A DNA stretch of 64,000 nucleotides from Mammaliicoccus sp. Dog046 (GTDB lineage: Bacteria > Bacillota > Bacilli > Staphylococcales > Staphylococcaceae). Position numbers and translations under genes: made by a program. The notes beneath the pieces are model-generated. The model was not told where the DNA came from. It made no database searches and worked only from the letters and a program-made list of their open reading frames with translations. Below, in pieces: positions 12,180 to 21,033 of the stretch. The stretch's first letter is position 1. Each line of letters starts with the position of its first letter. The DNA lies in the NCBI RefSeq assembly GCF_034039665.1, contig NZ_CP120131.1, forward strand, positions 1,660,446 to 1,724,445. The letters run 5' to 3'.

Positions 12180-13145
12180 TTACATAACTCCTATCCATAA
12201 ACCGATTGCACCTGTAACAATTCCAGCACCCCAGAATACGAGTACAATTTTCCACTCACTCCAACCTACTAATTCAAAGTGGTGATGCAATGGACTCATT
12301 TTAAATATTCTTTTACCCGTAAGTTTGAATGATGTAACCTGTAACATTACTGAAAGTGTCTCGATAACGAACACTAGACCTACAAGTAATAATGTTATTT
12401 CTTGGTTTAACATAATAGAGATTGTTGCAAATATACCACCTAATGCCAAACTACCTGTGTCACCCATAAATACTTTAGCCGGATATTTATTATAAATTAA
12501 AAATCCAACTAAACTTGCTAACATAACTAAACAGAATAAACCTATTTCAGGTTTGTCTAATATAAATGATAAGACTGCATAATATGCGAAAGCGATGATT
12601 GATAAGCCAGTAGCTAATCCATCTAAACCATCTGTTAAGTTAACTGCATTACTAAATCCAACTTGCCAAAAGACAATGAAGATAATATAGAAAACTGATA
12701 ACGGTAATGACCAATCAGTAAATGGAATATTAACAGAAGTATCAAAATCGTAATTCGGTAAAATCACACTCACGATATAAAATACAACTGCAATACCAAT
12801 TTGTGCAAAGAATTTTTGTTTACTTGTTAATCCTTGATTATTTTTCTTTACAACGATGATATAGTCATCAATAAATCCAATTAATCCGAAGCCAATCGTC
12901 ACAAATAACAGGAGAATAAGTGGACCAACTTGATCTACGTAGAACAACGCTATAATTGTCACTAAGATTGTTGATAGTAAAAACGTTAGCCCTCCCATAG
13001 TTGGTGTGCCTGTTTTTTTCATATGACTCTTTGGACCTTCTTCTCTAATACTTTGACCAAATTTCATTTTTTTCAGTGTAGGTATTAACACTGGTACGAG
13101 AATTAAAGTCAATAAAAACGCAATGACAGGTAGCGTAAAATTCAT
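12180..13145 (-). CDS. mraY: Phospho-MurNAc-pentapeptide transferase
   Basis: Polytopic membrane enzyme (about 10 TM helices) that makes lipid I from UDP-MurNAc-pentapeptide and undecaprenyl phosphate. Family motifs are all present: GTPTMGGL near residue 50, [14 protein letters not shown] with the Mg-binding [27 protein letters not shown] and [11 protein letters not shown]. 321 aa matches S. aureus. It lies between pbp1 and murD; the 98-bp gap upstream holds a perfect hairpin (see 13180-13206). Confidence 0.98.
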   Translation of the reverse strand: MNFTLPVIAFLLTLILVPVLIPTLKKMKFGQSIREEGPKSHMKKTGTPTMGGLTFLLSTILVTIIALFYVDQVGPLILLLFVTIGFGLIGFIDDYIIVVKKNNQGLTSKQKFFAQIGIAVVFYIVSVILPNYDFDTSVNIPFTDWSLPLSVFYIIFIVFWQVGFSNAVNLTDGLDGLATGLSIIAFAYYAVLSFILDKPEIGLFCLVMLASLVGFLIYNKYPAKVFMGDTGSLALGGIFATISIMLNQEITLLLVGLVFVIETLSVMLQVTSFKLTGKRIFKMSPLHHHFELVGWSEWKIVLVFWGAGIVTGAIGLWIGVM

Positions 13146-13179
13146 AATCGTTCACCTTTTCTTTTATTTTTTATCGGTA

Positions 13180-13206
13180 GAGGTTGAAACCTTTTCTTTC
13201 AACCTC
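13180..13206 (-). other. Perfect hairpin in the pbp1-mraY gap
   Basis: GAGGTTGAAA pairs perfectly with TTTCAACCTC around a 7-nt loop. Neither strand continues with a U run, so this is not a standard intrinsic terminator. It lies inside the presumed pbp1-mraY transcript and could be a processing or mRNA-stability site. Confidence 0.55.
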
Positions 13207-13243
13207 GAAGCCTTTCATTTTTAACTTTCCATTAACACCTTTT

Positions 13244-15427
13244 TTAAGATGATGTATCAGATACTTGCCCTATAGATGAATCGCCGTTTGGATGAGGACT
13301 CGATAATTTAAACTTCACTTTGTCCCCAGATTTGATTGTTGCATTCTCTTCGACAGATTGTTCAGTAACGTAACCTGTACCTTCAGTTTCAACTTTGATA
13401 CCCGTAGCTTCTTCCAATTTCAACAGATCTCTCTTCGTCCAATTTTCAGTTGCTGGCATCGTTAATTCACCATCCGTTACGAGCAATATTTTTTCTTTAT
13501 CTTCTACATTTTTACCTTTAAGCGGTAACTGTTTCGTAATTTTATCACCTTGTCCAATGACAACGGGTTCTAATTTCTTACCTTTTATCGTGTCAGTTGC
13601 CTTTTGAGTATTTGAATTAACTACATCAGGTACTTCAGCCACGTTTGATTTCACTTTTTTATCTGTTGCTTCAACATTTAAATATTTCAATGTGTTTTCC
13701 ATTATAGGATTGAAAGCTCTAGATACACCGTATTCATAAGCTTCTAAATCACGTTTTTTAGCAAGTGACATACCAGCATAAACCACTACTTGTGGATCTT
13801 TAGCTGGTGCATATCCCATGAAACTTACGAAGTATGGATTCGCTCCATTAACATAACCACCATTTTTAGTGTCAGGTACTTGTGCAGTACCCGTTTTACC
13901 AGCTACACGATAACCATCAATTTTATAGTTTGTCGCATGACTTTCTTTACTATTTACTACATTGTCTAGTTCATGCATCGTTTTCTTAGCTGTATCTTTA
14001 GAAATCGGGTTACCGACAACTTTCTTCTTACCTTCTTTAATGGTTTCATTTGATTGTTTATTTTCAATGGACTTCACATAGTATGGTTCTAACATGTTTC
14101 CTTGATTTAATATAGCCGTCTCTGCTTGCAACATCTGCACAGGTGTCACAGTTGTAGACTGTCCGAATGAAGATGTTTTTCTTTGAAGTTCATTATCAAA
14201 TGCAATATGCCCAGGTGCTTCGCTATCATATAAACCACCTGTCTTTTTACCAAATCCAAATTTCTCATAGTAAGCCTTAGCTTTATCTTCACCTACTAAA
14301 TCTTGCAATCTCATCATAAGTGTATTTGCAGAATAAGTGAACCCTGTTGTCATTGGGATATTACCCCAACCATCATCATTCCAGTCATAAATCTTAAATC
14401 CATCAATATCTCTATGACCAGATTTAAATTTCTTATTAGGATCGAATTTACCTTCTTCTATTGCAGCAGCCAGTCCATATGTTTTAAATGTTGACCCTGG
14501 CTCATACGTGTTTTGATAAAGGTCATTTGCCCATTTTTTGCCGAATCCTTCTTTTGTATCAGGATTAAACGTTGGGCGTTGACTGTAACCTAATATTTCA
14601 CCAGTTTTTGCATCCATAACAACAGCAAAGACATCTTCTGGTTTATATCTATCTACCATTTCATCAAGTGAATTTTCGACAAAGACTTGTATATTAGAAT
14701 CGATTGTTAAATGAACATCGTCACCATTTTTAGCATCTATGTTATCTTCACTATTCGGTATAAGCATGCCCCAAATATCTTGTTTGTATGAATTTTTACC
14801 TGTTTTACCTCTTAAATAACTATCGAATGTTTTTTCAGTTCCTGAAACACCCTTTAATTGATTTGTTTTTTGGTCTTTGTCTGCTAATCCAATAAGATGC
14901 GACGCAAAGTTACCATTAGGATAAAATCGTTTTTTCTCGTTTTCAAACGTTAATCCAGGTAATTTTAACTTTTCAAGTGTCGTTTTTTGTTTGAATGTTA
15001 AATCTTTACCTTTTTGACCGAATTCAACCTGAAATGCATTTTTTGTTTTCAATCTTTTTAGCACTTCATCTTCGTCCATTTTAAGGACTTTAGATACTGC
15101 TTTTGCAGTTTTCTTCTTATCTACAACGTGTCTTGGCTTTTTACTACCTTCACTCATTTTTTTATCTAAAATGGCAACCAGTTTATAGCTATCTGTATCT
15201 TTAGCTAATACTTTACCATTTCTATCATAAATCTTACCTCTTTCTGGTTCTGCTACTGACTGTCTTAAATACTTTTCACTCGCACGATAAGCTAAATCTT
15301 CCCCACCGGAATGACCACTTATCATTAGATATGAATATCTAACGGCCAATATAAAAAAGAGCAGTCCGAAAAAGCTTACTAAGAGGACTGCTCCTATTTT
15401 ATTTTTCTTTATTTTAATTTTGGGCAT
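13244..15427 (-). CDS. pbp1: Penicillin-binding protein 1 (class B, FtsI-like)
   Basis: Monofunctional transpeptidase of the divisome that cross-links septal peptidoglycan. It has one N-terminal TM helix (about 12-33), a dimerisation domain with RGKIYDRNGKVLA, and the catalytic motifs STFK (313-316, Ser nucleophile), SAN (367-369) and KTG (512-514), followed by two PASTA domains (about 600-720). 728 aa in the longest frame compares with 744 in S. aureus PBP1. The frame starts with GTG-ATG; I use the ATG at 15427. It overlaps the 3' end of ftsL by 14 nt and is therefore probably translationally coupled to it. Confidence 0.97.
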   Translation of the reverse strand: MPKIKIKKNKIGAVLLVSFFGLLFFILAVRYSYLMISGHSGGEDLAYRASEKYLRQSVAEPERGKIYDRNGKVLAKDTDSYKLVAILDKKMSEGSKKPRHVVDKKKTAKAVSKVLKMDEDEVLKRLKTKNAFQVEFGQKGKDLTFKQKTTLEKLKLPGLTFENEKKRFYPNGNFASHLIGLADKDQKTNQLKGVSGTEKTFDSYLRGKTGKNSYKQDIWGMLIPNSEDNIDAKNGDDVHLTIDSNIQVFVENSLDEMVDRYKPEDVFAVVMDAKTGEILGYSQRPTFNPDTKEGFGKKWANDLYQNTYEPGSTFKTYGLAAAIEEGKFDPNKKFKSGHRDIDGFKIYDWNDDGWGNIPMTTGFTYSANTLMMRLQDLVGEDKAKAYYEKFGFGKKTGGLYDSEAPGHIAFDNELQRKTSSFGQSTTVTPVQMLQAETAILNQGNMLEPYYVKSIENKQSNETIKEGKKKVVGNPISKDTAKKTMHELDNVVNSKESHATNYKIDGYRVAGKTGTAQVPDTKNGGYVNGANPYFVSFMGYAPAKDPQVVVYAGMSLAKKRDLEAYEYGVSRAFNPIMENTLKYLNVEATDKKVKSNVAEVPDVVNSNTQKATDTIKGKKLEPVVIGQGDKITKQLPLKGKNVEDKEKILLVTDGELTMPATENWTKRDLLKLEEATGIKVETEGTGYVTEQSVEENATIKSGDKVKFKLSSPHPNGDSSIGQVSDTSS

Positions 15428-15794
15428 CACTACGCACTACCTTTACATTGTCATTATTCAACTTAAGACCGTAGTCTTTAGCTTTGTCGTAGATGCGTTC
15501 ATATGACGATTGCTTCATTGATTCCGTCTTCAAATCACTGTTTGTTGTTTGCTGTTGTGCAATTTTATTGTCTAATTCTGCAATTTGAGTTTTACTATTG
15601 TACGCATCCATTTTTAAAGATAGCATATAAATACTTATTAACGCAATCATAGTTATAAGTGATATGTATACGATTTTTTCGATTCTAGAAATACCAACAA
15701 CTTTGGTCTTCGTTACCTTTTTCTTCTGCGGTTCGAATTGTGGCTCTTGCCACTCATTAGGTCTATAATTTGGATATACTCTTTCTACTGCCAT
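15414..15794 (-). CDS. ftsL: Cell division protein FtsL
   Basis: Small bitopic divisome protein: a basic cytoplasmic N-terminus, one TM helix (about residues 43-63) and an extracellular coiled coil (68-110) that pairs with DivIC/DivIB. 126 aa. Sequence conservation in this family is low; the call rests on size, topology and position between rsmH and pbp1, which is the invariant FtsL slot. Confidence 0.93.
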   Translation of the reverse strand: MAVERVYPNYRPNEWQEPQFEPQKKKVTKTKVVGISRIEKIVYISLITMIALISIYMLSLKMDAYNSKTQIAELDNKIAQQQTTNSDLKTESMKQSSYERIYDKAKDYGLKLNNDNVKVVRSDAQN

Positions 15795-15813
15795 TCAATT
15801 GCCACTCCTCTGC

Positions 15814-16749
15814 TTACTTCAATATTTCTGCTACTCGTAATTTCGCACTTCTCGCTCGATTATTTTGCTCAAGTTCTTGTTCATCAGAAACGATTGGTTT
15901 TTTGTTAACACGTTTTAATTTCGGTTTGTACTCATCTGGTATTACCGGAATTCCCCTTGGTACGTCTGGCCCTTTTTCATATTCTTGAAAGACTTGTTTA
16001 CACAAACGATCTTCTAAAGAATGGAATGTAATTACAGAAATTCTTCCGCCAACTTTAACATTTTGTATTGCTGCTTCAATCGACGTTTCAAATGCACCTA
16101 ATTCATCATTAACTGCAATTCTCACTGCTTGGAATACACGTTTGGCAGGATGTCCACCTTTTCTACGTTTCGCAGCAGGAATACCTTCTTTTATTAAATC
16201 CACTAATTCGAAAGTCGTTTCTATAGGTACTTGTTCTCTTCTTGCTTCTATCTTTCTCGCGATTTGCTTAGAAAATTTTTCTTCACCATATCTAAAAAAG
16301 ATTTTCACAAGTTGTTCATATGACCATTCATTAATCACTTCGTATGCAGATAAAGGTTGCGATTGATCCATACGCATATCTAATTTTGCATCGTAATGAT
16401 AACTGAATCCTCTTTCAGGTGTGTCCAATTGCGGACTAGATACACCAAGATCATAAAGTACACCGTCTACTTCACTAATATGTAGGTCTTCTAATATATA
16501 TTCTAAATTTCTAAAGTTATCTTGCACAAAAGTTACTTTATGAATATGATCCTTTAAAATATCTTTTGCATGTTCAATTGCTGTTTCATCTTGGTCAATT
16601 GCGATCAGTCGACCATTGTCATTTAATTGTTGAACAAGGTATAAACTATGCCCTGCTCCACCTAATGTACAATCTACGTATGTACCATTGGGTTTTATGT
16701 CTAATTTATTTACTGTTTCTTCTAATAGTACGGATACGTGATGAAACAT
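15814..16749 (-). CDS. rsmH: 16S rRNA (cytosine-1402 N4) methyltransferase
   Basis: SAM-dependent methyltransferase that makes m4C1402 in the ribosomal P site. The SAM-binding motif [10 protein letters not shown] is near residue 27 and [14 protein letters not shown] follows; [34 protein letters not shown] and [12 protein letters not shown] are family signatures. 311 aa is normal. It is 11 nt downstream of mraZ in the mra operon. Confidence 0.98.
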   Translation of the reverse strand: MFHHVSVLLEETVNKLDIKPNGTYVDCTLGGAGHSLYLVQQLNDNGRLIAIDQDETAIEHAKDILKDHIHKVTFVQDNFRNLEYILEDLHISEVDGVLYDLGVSSPQLDTPERGFSYHYDAKLDMRMDQSQPLSAYEVINEWSYEQLVKIFFRYGEEKFSKQIARKIEARREQVPIETTFELVDLIKEGIPAAKRRKGGHPAKRVFQAVRIAVNDELGAFETSIEAAIQNVKVGGRISVITFHSLEDRLCKQVFQEYEKGPDVPRGIPVIPDEYKPKLKRVNKKPIVSDEQELEQNNRARSAKLRVAEILK

Positions 16750-16760
16750 TTAATTCACTC

Positions 16761-17192
16761 CTAAAAATCAAAATCAATGAGATCTTCTGCAATGTCCTCA
16801 AAATTGTCTTCAGATTCATCATAAAAATCATTCCACGTAGCTCTATCCCAAATTTCAATTCTGTTAGATACACCAATTACAGTACATTCTTTACTTAAAT
16901 TAGCGTAACTTCTTAAATTTTGAGGAATATTGATACGTCCTTGTTTGTCTAATTCAACTTCTATAGCGCCTGAGAAGAACATTCTCATGAATTTACGTGC
17001 ATCTTTTTTTGTAATAGGTAAGGTTTTGAGTTTTTCTTCGATGCGCGCCCATTCGTCAAGCGTGTAACCAAACAAACATTTATCAAGGCCTCTAGTAATA
17101 ATAAAACGTTCATTCAAATCATATCTGAATTTAGAAGGCACAATCATACGCCCTTTTGTATCCAATTGATGTTGGTATTCACCCATGAACAT
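16761..17192 (-). CDS. mraZ: Transcriptional regulator MraZ
   Basis: AbrB-like DNA-binding protein that forms rings and represses the mra/dcw operon, including itself. Two SpoVT/AbrB-type halves are visible: [20 protein letters not shown] (residues 4-23) and [20 protein letters not shown] (75-95). 143 aa is standard. It is the first gene of the cluster and three GTGG direct repeats, an MraZ-type operator, lie just upstream at 17221-17246. Confidence 0.97.
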   Translation of the reverse strand: MFMGEYQHQLDTKGRMIVPSKFRYDLNERFIITRGLDKCLFGYTLDEWARIEEKLKTLPITKKDARKFMRMFFSGAIEVELDKQGRINIPQNLRSYANLSKECTVIGVSNRIEIWDRATWNDFYDESEDNFEDIAEDLIDFDF

Positions 17193-17220
17193 TTTATCTC
17201 ACCTCGCCTTATTTATAATT

Positions 17221-17246
17221 TACCACATTCCCCCACAATCCTCCAC
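17221..17246 (-). promoter_or_regulatory. Probable MraZ operator
   Basis: On the minus strand three direct repeats GTGGAG, GTGGGG and GTGGTA are spaced exactly 10 bp apart (4-nt spacers), upstream of the mraZ ribosome site. This matches the known MraZ operator style of GTGG-type direct repeats. A TATAAA-like -10 lies directly upstream, so binding would cover the start of transcription. Confidence 0.7.
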
Positions 17247-17284
17247 TATTTATACAAGTTTTCTTAAAATTTGTGTAATTAGAC

Positions 17285-17323
17285 AAAAAAACACCCAATT
17301 TACGATTTCGTAAATTGGGTGTT
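17285..17323 (-). terminator. Terminator downstream of bshC
   Basis: AACACCCAATTTACG pairs perfectly with CGTAAATTGGGTGTT, followed on the minus strand by T7. It ends bshC just ahead of the mraZ promoter region. Confidence 0.9.
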
Positions 17324-17337
17324 AAACCTTTATATGA

Positions 17338-18954
17338 CTAGAGTTCAATGGTTATATGTTCAAATGTATAACTAAGTGGTGGATAAGTGGAGGGACTGAA
17401 CATACTCATCCCAAATTGATTCAATAATTGAACCGGATTCCACACTCTTTCTTGTAACCCGTGGTGAGGGTGTAACGTATGCTCCACGATTTCAAAATGT
17501 CTCATACTTATTTCATTTTCTCTTTCAACATTTAATAAGTAGCGATCTATTAAATACTGATATTGATGCTGGTGAATTTGATTGTTCTTTTCGATTAATT
17601 TTCTATTTTGGTAACCGTCTCCAATTTCTTCAATTAATCTTTGGTGGAATGATTTTTGAGAATCTTTCATTTCTTCAATTTCTCTCAAGACGTCATCAGA
17701 TGCTTTTTCCCTAATAAAACGTTCTTTATCTTGTGCAACACCATTTATTAACACATGATCTAAATCAATATTATATTTCTCAAGACATTTTTTGCTTTCT
17801 TGAGTTAAATAACTGATTCTCATTCGTGGTATGACGATTGGCATTTCTATATCAAGCGTGTTAAAGACTTCCTTCAGTTCACCCCAATAAATAATTTCAC
17901 TCGGCCCACCGACAAAACTTAATGTATTAAATAAATATTCTTCCATCACTGGTCGAGTAACAACATTATTTGAGAATCTCTCTGGATATGTTTCTACTAA
18001 TGACAAGAGTTCATCTTTCGTAAATCTTACATCCGTATCTTTGCTTAAATAAAATTCATTATCCTCAAACATAAGTAATTGTCTTTTTTCATTGTAATCA
18101 TAAAACAAATGAACATTACTATCTGTCAAAATCATGCGTTTGTTAATAACTTTAGAAAAATCATCCTGTGTTTTTCTAAACGATTCATCTACTTGTGCAC
18201 TATGCTCTATCATTTTTTTAAACATTGGTACTTCTAATTTTCTTAATTTTGAGTAACTCGCATCAATTAATAATAAACCTTGCTCCTTAAATACATCGTG
18301 AGTAATGTGTTTAAATATATCACTCCACGATTCTGAAGTTTCAATGGCTTTATTTACCATATGCCTAACATCTTTAGAATGCGACGTTTCCCCAATATGT
18401 CTGAACAACTCATTTAATGCATTAATGATAAGATCTTTATCAAATGAATACTGCGACACACTTTTCTCTGGCGGCTCCATCGTACTGTATTTCACTTTAT
18501 TCAACTGACGCGAAATACGATCATAAACATATGTATGATTTACTTCATCAAAGTCATGATCCTCTCCAGCAATCCAGAATACTGGAACAATTGGTGTATT
18601 TAATTTTTCACTCTGTTCTTTAGCCAATACTATAATAGAAACCATTTTATGAAATGTATACAGTGGTCCTGTGAACAAACCAGCTTGTTGTCCCCCTATA
18701 ACAACTTTATGCCCTCCACGAATCTGTTCTAAATGATCCTTTTGAGTTTCAGTTAAATCTAGATCAGACATATAACTTTCTATTACATCTGCCAGCTCTG
18801 ATTCTCTACCATTAGCTTCTGTGCGAGCACGTTGTTCAAAGTCATTTTGACTCCCAGGTTTATATTCATAAAAGTTCAATATTTCTTCACTATGATTTGT
18901 ATATCTATCAATAAAACTATTTTGTTGATCAATAATCGTTTTCTTACAGTCCAT
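17338..18954 (-). CDS. bshC: Bacillithiol synthase (cysteine-adding enzyme)
   Basis: Putative cysteine ligase of the last step of bacillithiol biosynthesis, the low-molecular-weight thiol of Firmicutes. 538 aa, near-identical in length to S. aureus BshC (537). Typical segments include VIGGQQAGLFTGPLYT near residue 90, PVFWIAGEDHDFDEVNH, SFVGGPSEIIYWGELK and the C-terminal coiled-coil region (about 395-450). It is adjacent to mraZ as in S. aureus and has its own terminator. Confidence 0.96.
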   Translation of the reverse strand: MDCKKTIIDQQNSFIDRYTNHSEEILNFYEYKPGSQNDFEQRARTEANGRESELADVIESYMSDLDLTETQKDHLEQIRGGHKVVIGGQQAGLFTGPLYTFHKMVSIIVLAKEQSEKLNTPIVPVFWIAGEDHDFDEVNHTYVYDRISRQLNKVKYSTMEPPEKSVSQYSFDKDLIINALNELFRHIGETSHSKDVRHMVNKAIETSESWSDIFKHITHDVFKEQGLLLIDASYSKLRKLEVPMFKKMIEHSAQVDESFRKTQDDFSKVINKRMILTDSNVHLFYDYNEKRQLLMFEDNEFYLSKDTDVRFTKDELLSLVETYPERFSNNVVTRPVMEEYLFNTLSFVGGPSEIIYWGELKEVFNTLDIEMPIVIPRMRISYLTQESKKCLEKYNIDLDHVLINGVAQDKERFIREKASDDVLREIEEMKDSQKSFHQRLIEEIGDGYQNRKLIEKNNQIHQHQYQYLIDRYLLNVERENEISMRHFEIVEHTLHPHHGLQERVWNPVQLLNQFGMSMFSPSTYPPLSYTFEHITIEL

Positions 18955-19089
18955 ACGAGTCTTTCTCCTTCAAAATTAATTACTACTAATAGTATAAAGA
19001 TTGTAGGTAAATAAAACAATTTAACGGCTTATAATTTAAAATTTATTACAAATGAAGTATAATTAAGAAAAAGAACAAGGGGGATAATC

Positions 19090-19536
19090 ATGTCAAAAGT
19101 AGAACATTTACAAATTAATTATAAAACTGAAGAAGATTTTGAACACTTCAGAAACTTCGGTAACGAAGGTTTATATATGGTAGAAGAATTAAAAGGTAAA
19201 ATGATTGATGCTAGTTCAGATTCACCATTTTACGGTATCTACGTAGGGGATAAACTCGTTGCTAGAATGTGTTTATATCAACAAGATGAAGTTGAAAAAA
19301 CGTATTTTCCAGAATTTAATGACTACCTTATCTTATGGAAATTAGAAGTTTTAAAAGATTATCAAGACAGAGGATATGGTATTCAATTATTAGACTATGC
19401 TAAGAAATTCGACTTACCAATAAAATGTATCGCACGTAATCAGTCGAAAGATTTCTTCTTAAATCATGGTTTTAAAGATATTGAACAACAAAATCAATCT
19501 GGTGAAGACATTGTTATTTGGACACCAGAAAAATAA
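19090..19536 (+). CDS. GNAT family N-acetyltransferase (YlbP-like)
   Basis: Single-domain acetyltransferase of 148 aa, resembling B. subtilis YlbP and the staphylococcal gene beside bshC. The acetyl-CoA-binding part is visible as LEVLKDYQDRGYGIQLLDYAKKF, with the RGYG version of the R/QxxGxG/A pyrophosphate loop, and a C-terminal ARNQSKDFFLNHGF strand-helix. The substrate is unknown. The ribosome site is AAGGGGG. It is divergent from bshC and followed by a strong terminator. Confidence 0.88.
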   Translation: MSKVEHLQINYKTEEDFEHFRNFGNEGLYMVEELKGKMIDASSDSPFYGIYVGDKLVARMCLYQQDEVEKTYFPEFNDYLILWKLEVLKDYQDRGYGIQLLDYAKKFDLPIKCIARNQSKDFFLNHGFKDIEQQNQSGEDIVIWTPEK

Positions 19537-19550
19537 AATGTAAATAAAAT

Positions 19551-19584
19551 AAGAGACTAGGACAAATGTCCTAGTCTCTTTTGC
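19551..19584 (+). terminator. Terminator downstream of the YlbP-like gene
   Basis: AAGAGACTAGGACAAATGTCCTAGTCTCTTTT forms a near-perfect stem with a small loop and a terminal T4. Confidence 0.9.
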
Positions 19585-19619
19585 TTTGTCCAAATACTTT
19601 TTATATAGTATAAATTCGG

Positions 19620-19783
19620 TAACGAGATTGTTTCCCAGAACTATCTCGTTAAAATTTCTAACAGGATTGTTTTCTATAACTATCTCGTTAGAGCTTTATT
19701 TTTCTACTTTATATAGTTCATTCAGGCTTTTGGGTACTCATTTCACCCGCTAACGAGATTGTTTCCCAGAACTATCTCGTTAG
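19620..19783 (+). repeat. Palindromic composite repeat, 131-bp period, locus A
   Basis: Three hairpin-forming units: TAACGAGAT...ATCTCGTTA at 19620-19650, CTAACAGGAT...ATCTCGTTAG at 19657-19691, and again CTAACGAGAT...ATCTCGTTAG at 19750-19783. The first and third are 131 bp apart. The A/T-rich spacer (19692-19749, containing TTCAGGCTTTT) resembles the spacer of the second locus at 53143. A conserved tail follows at about 19800-19834. It lies between convergent genes and has no ORF. Confidence 0.85.
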
Positions 19784-19799
19784 ACACAAGTCTCAAGCA

Positions 19800-19834
19800 T
19801 TTTTTGTACTGACTCCTGCAAGAACAGCATGTGC
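19800..19834 (+). repeat. Conserved tail of repeat locus A
   Basis: The segment with CTGACTCCTGCAAGAACAGC and ATGTGCA matches the tail of the array at 53501-53530 (CTGACTCCTGCGAAAAGC, ATGCGCA). It joins directly to the ydcF-family terminator. Confidence 0.7.
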
Positions 19835-19869
19835 AAAAAAATGCCGACAAAGTAAATGACTTTGTCGAC
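19835..19869 (-). terminator. Terminator of the YdcF-family gene
   Basis: TGTCGACAAAGTC pairs with a GACTTTGTCGGCA-type arm (loop ATTTAC region) and is followed on the minus strand by ATTTTTTT. It abuts the end of the YdcF-family gene. Confidence 0.8.
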
Positions 19870-19870
19870 A

Positions 19871-20860
19871 CTATTTCATCAAAGTATACGTAATGATTAT
19901 CGCAAGCAAGATGATAATCACAATAATATGTGTCTTTAAATACATATACATTAAAGCAAAACATTCTCTAATATATGCATTGGGATAAAAATAATACTTT
20001 GATGAACCACCAAATATATTGGCATTTATTTTTAATTCTTTCGATAAACATGCTGCTCGCAATACATGAAAATGACTCGTCACTATCGTTACAATTGGAT
20101 TTTTCTTAAACTTCTTCATTATCTTCATAGAATACATTAGGTTTTCACTAGTATTCGTAGATTGATTTTCTAAAATGATATCTTCAATGTTTATACCTTG
20201 TTCTAATAAATAATTCTTCATTGCTTCAGCTTCACTAATCATTTCATCAGGTCCTTGACCTCCACTAACAATGATCAATGCTTCCGGATTGCTCTGTTTT
20301 ATTTTTATAGCCTTATCTAATCTTGCTTGAAGCAACGGTGTCACTTTTCCTTCGATAAGACCAGCACCTAAAACAATGATAAATTCACTATTATGCTTTT
20401 TAGATACACGATTAATAATCCACGTGTACAAGTTATGCAATATAAATATCAGATTAAAATAATAAAATGTGAACGACAATAAGATTAATATCAAACCATT
20501 TAGACAATCTACAAAGATATATGGTTTAAATATTATGACTAGAAAGTTAAATAGAATAAATATCCCGTAGCCTAAGACGATAGTATTCGTTACAACTTTA
20601 CCTTCATTAGCAATTTTCTTTTTAGTATTTAAAAGTGACAACAACATGATCACGATGATGATTAAACTATAAACAATATTGCCCATGAGTAAATAATTTA
20701 TATTCATATTTAGTTGTAATTGAGGAACTACCATTCCAAAAAATATACTACTTAAAAGCGCAATTATCCATGCACCTAATATGAAAATGTTTTTGTACTC
20801 TCTAAACTCTATTACATAACTAATAATAAACAAAATGAGCAAACTCACCGTTATTAACAT
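19871..20860 (-). CDS. YdcF/ElyC (DUF218) family membrane protein
   Basis: Membrane protein of 329 aa. About five N-terminal TM helices (residues 1-150) precede a soluble DUF218 domain and one C-terminal TM helix (about 305-325). The DUF218 signature is clear: IVLGAGLIEGKVTPLLQARLDKA, IIVSGGQGPDE, NQSTNTSENLMYS and VTSHFHVLRA. Family members (SanA, ElyC, YdcF) are linked to envelope integrity or undecaprenyl-lipid processes, but the reaction here is unknown. A GTG in frame at 20875 is upstream, but GGAGGTGA fits the ATG at 20860. Not part of the conserved mra or rdgB neighbourhood, so accessory. Confidence 0.88.
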   Translation of the reverse strand: MLITVSLLILFIISYVIEFREYKNIFILGAWIIALLSSIFFGMVVPQLQLNMNINYLLMGNIVYSLIIIVIMLLSLLNTKKKIANEGKVVTNTIVLGYGIFILFNFLVIIFKPYIFVDCLNGLILILLSFTFYYFNLIFILHNLYTWIINRVSKKHNSEFIIVLGAGLIEGKVTPLLQARLDKAIKIKQSNPEALIIVSGGQGPDEMISEAEAMKNYLLEQGINIEDIILENQSTNTSENLMYSMKIMKKFKKNPIVTIVTSHFHVLRAACLSKELKINANIFGGSSKYYFYPNAYIRECFALMYMYLKTHIIVIIILLAIIITYTLMK

Positions 20861-20942
20861 GCTTGTCACCTCCACTCCTTTAAGTATAAAAAATTATATC
20901 ACTATCACAACGAATATACATCATTTTAAATTTATCCTTTTA

Positions 20943-20957
20943 ATTTTTCAGAATTTT
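20943..20957 (+). promoter_or_regulatory. Possible CodY box
   Basis: ATTTTTCAGAATTTT differs at three positions from the CodY consensus AATTTTCWGAAAATT and lies just upstream of the -35 of the aminotransferase homologue. CodY senses branched-chain amino acids and GTP. AT-rich DNA yields chance matches, so this is tentative. Confidence 0.4.
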
Positions 20958-20968
20958 CAATCTTTATA

Positions 20969-20997
20969 TTGTTTTAGGTCAACATAGCTGATATAAT
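20969..20997 (+). promoter_or_regulatory. SigA-type promoter of the aminotransferase homologue
   Basis: TTGTTT (20969-20974), a 17-bp spacer, and a perfect TATAAT (20992-20997). It lies about 35 bp upstream of the AGGAGG ribosome site of the gene at 21034. Confidence 0.7.
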
Positions 20998-21033
20998 ATT
21001 TCTCATTGATATAAATTACACAGGAGGAAACAA

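Noticed and set aside
19743-19964. Minus-strand Cys-rich ORF of 73 codons
   Set aside because: Overlaps the 3' end of the YdcF-family gene and repeat A; no ribosome site.
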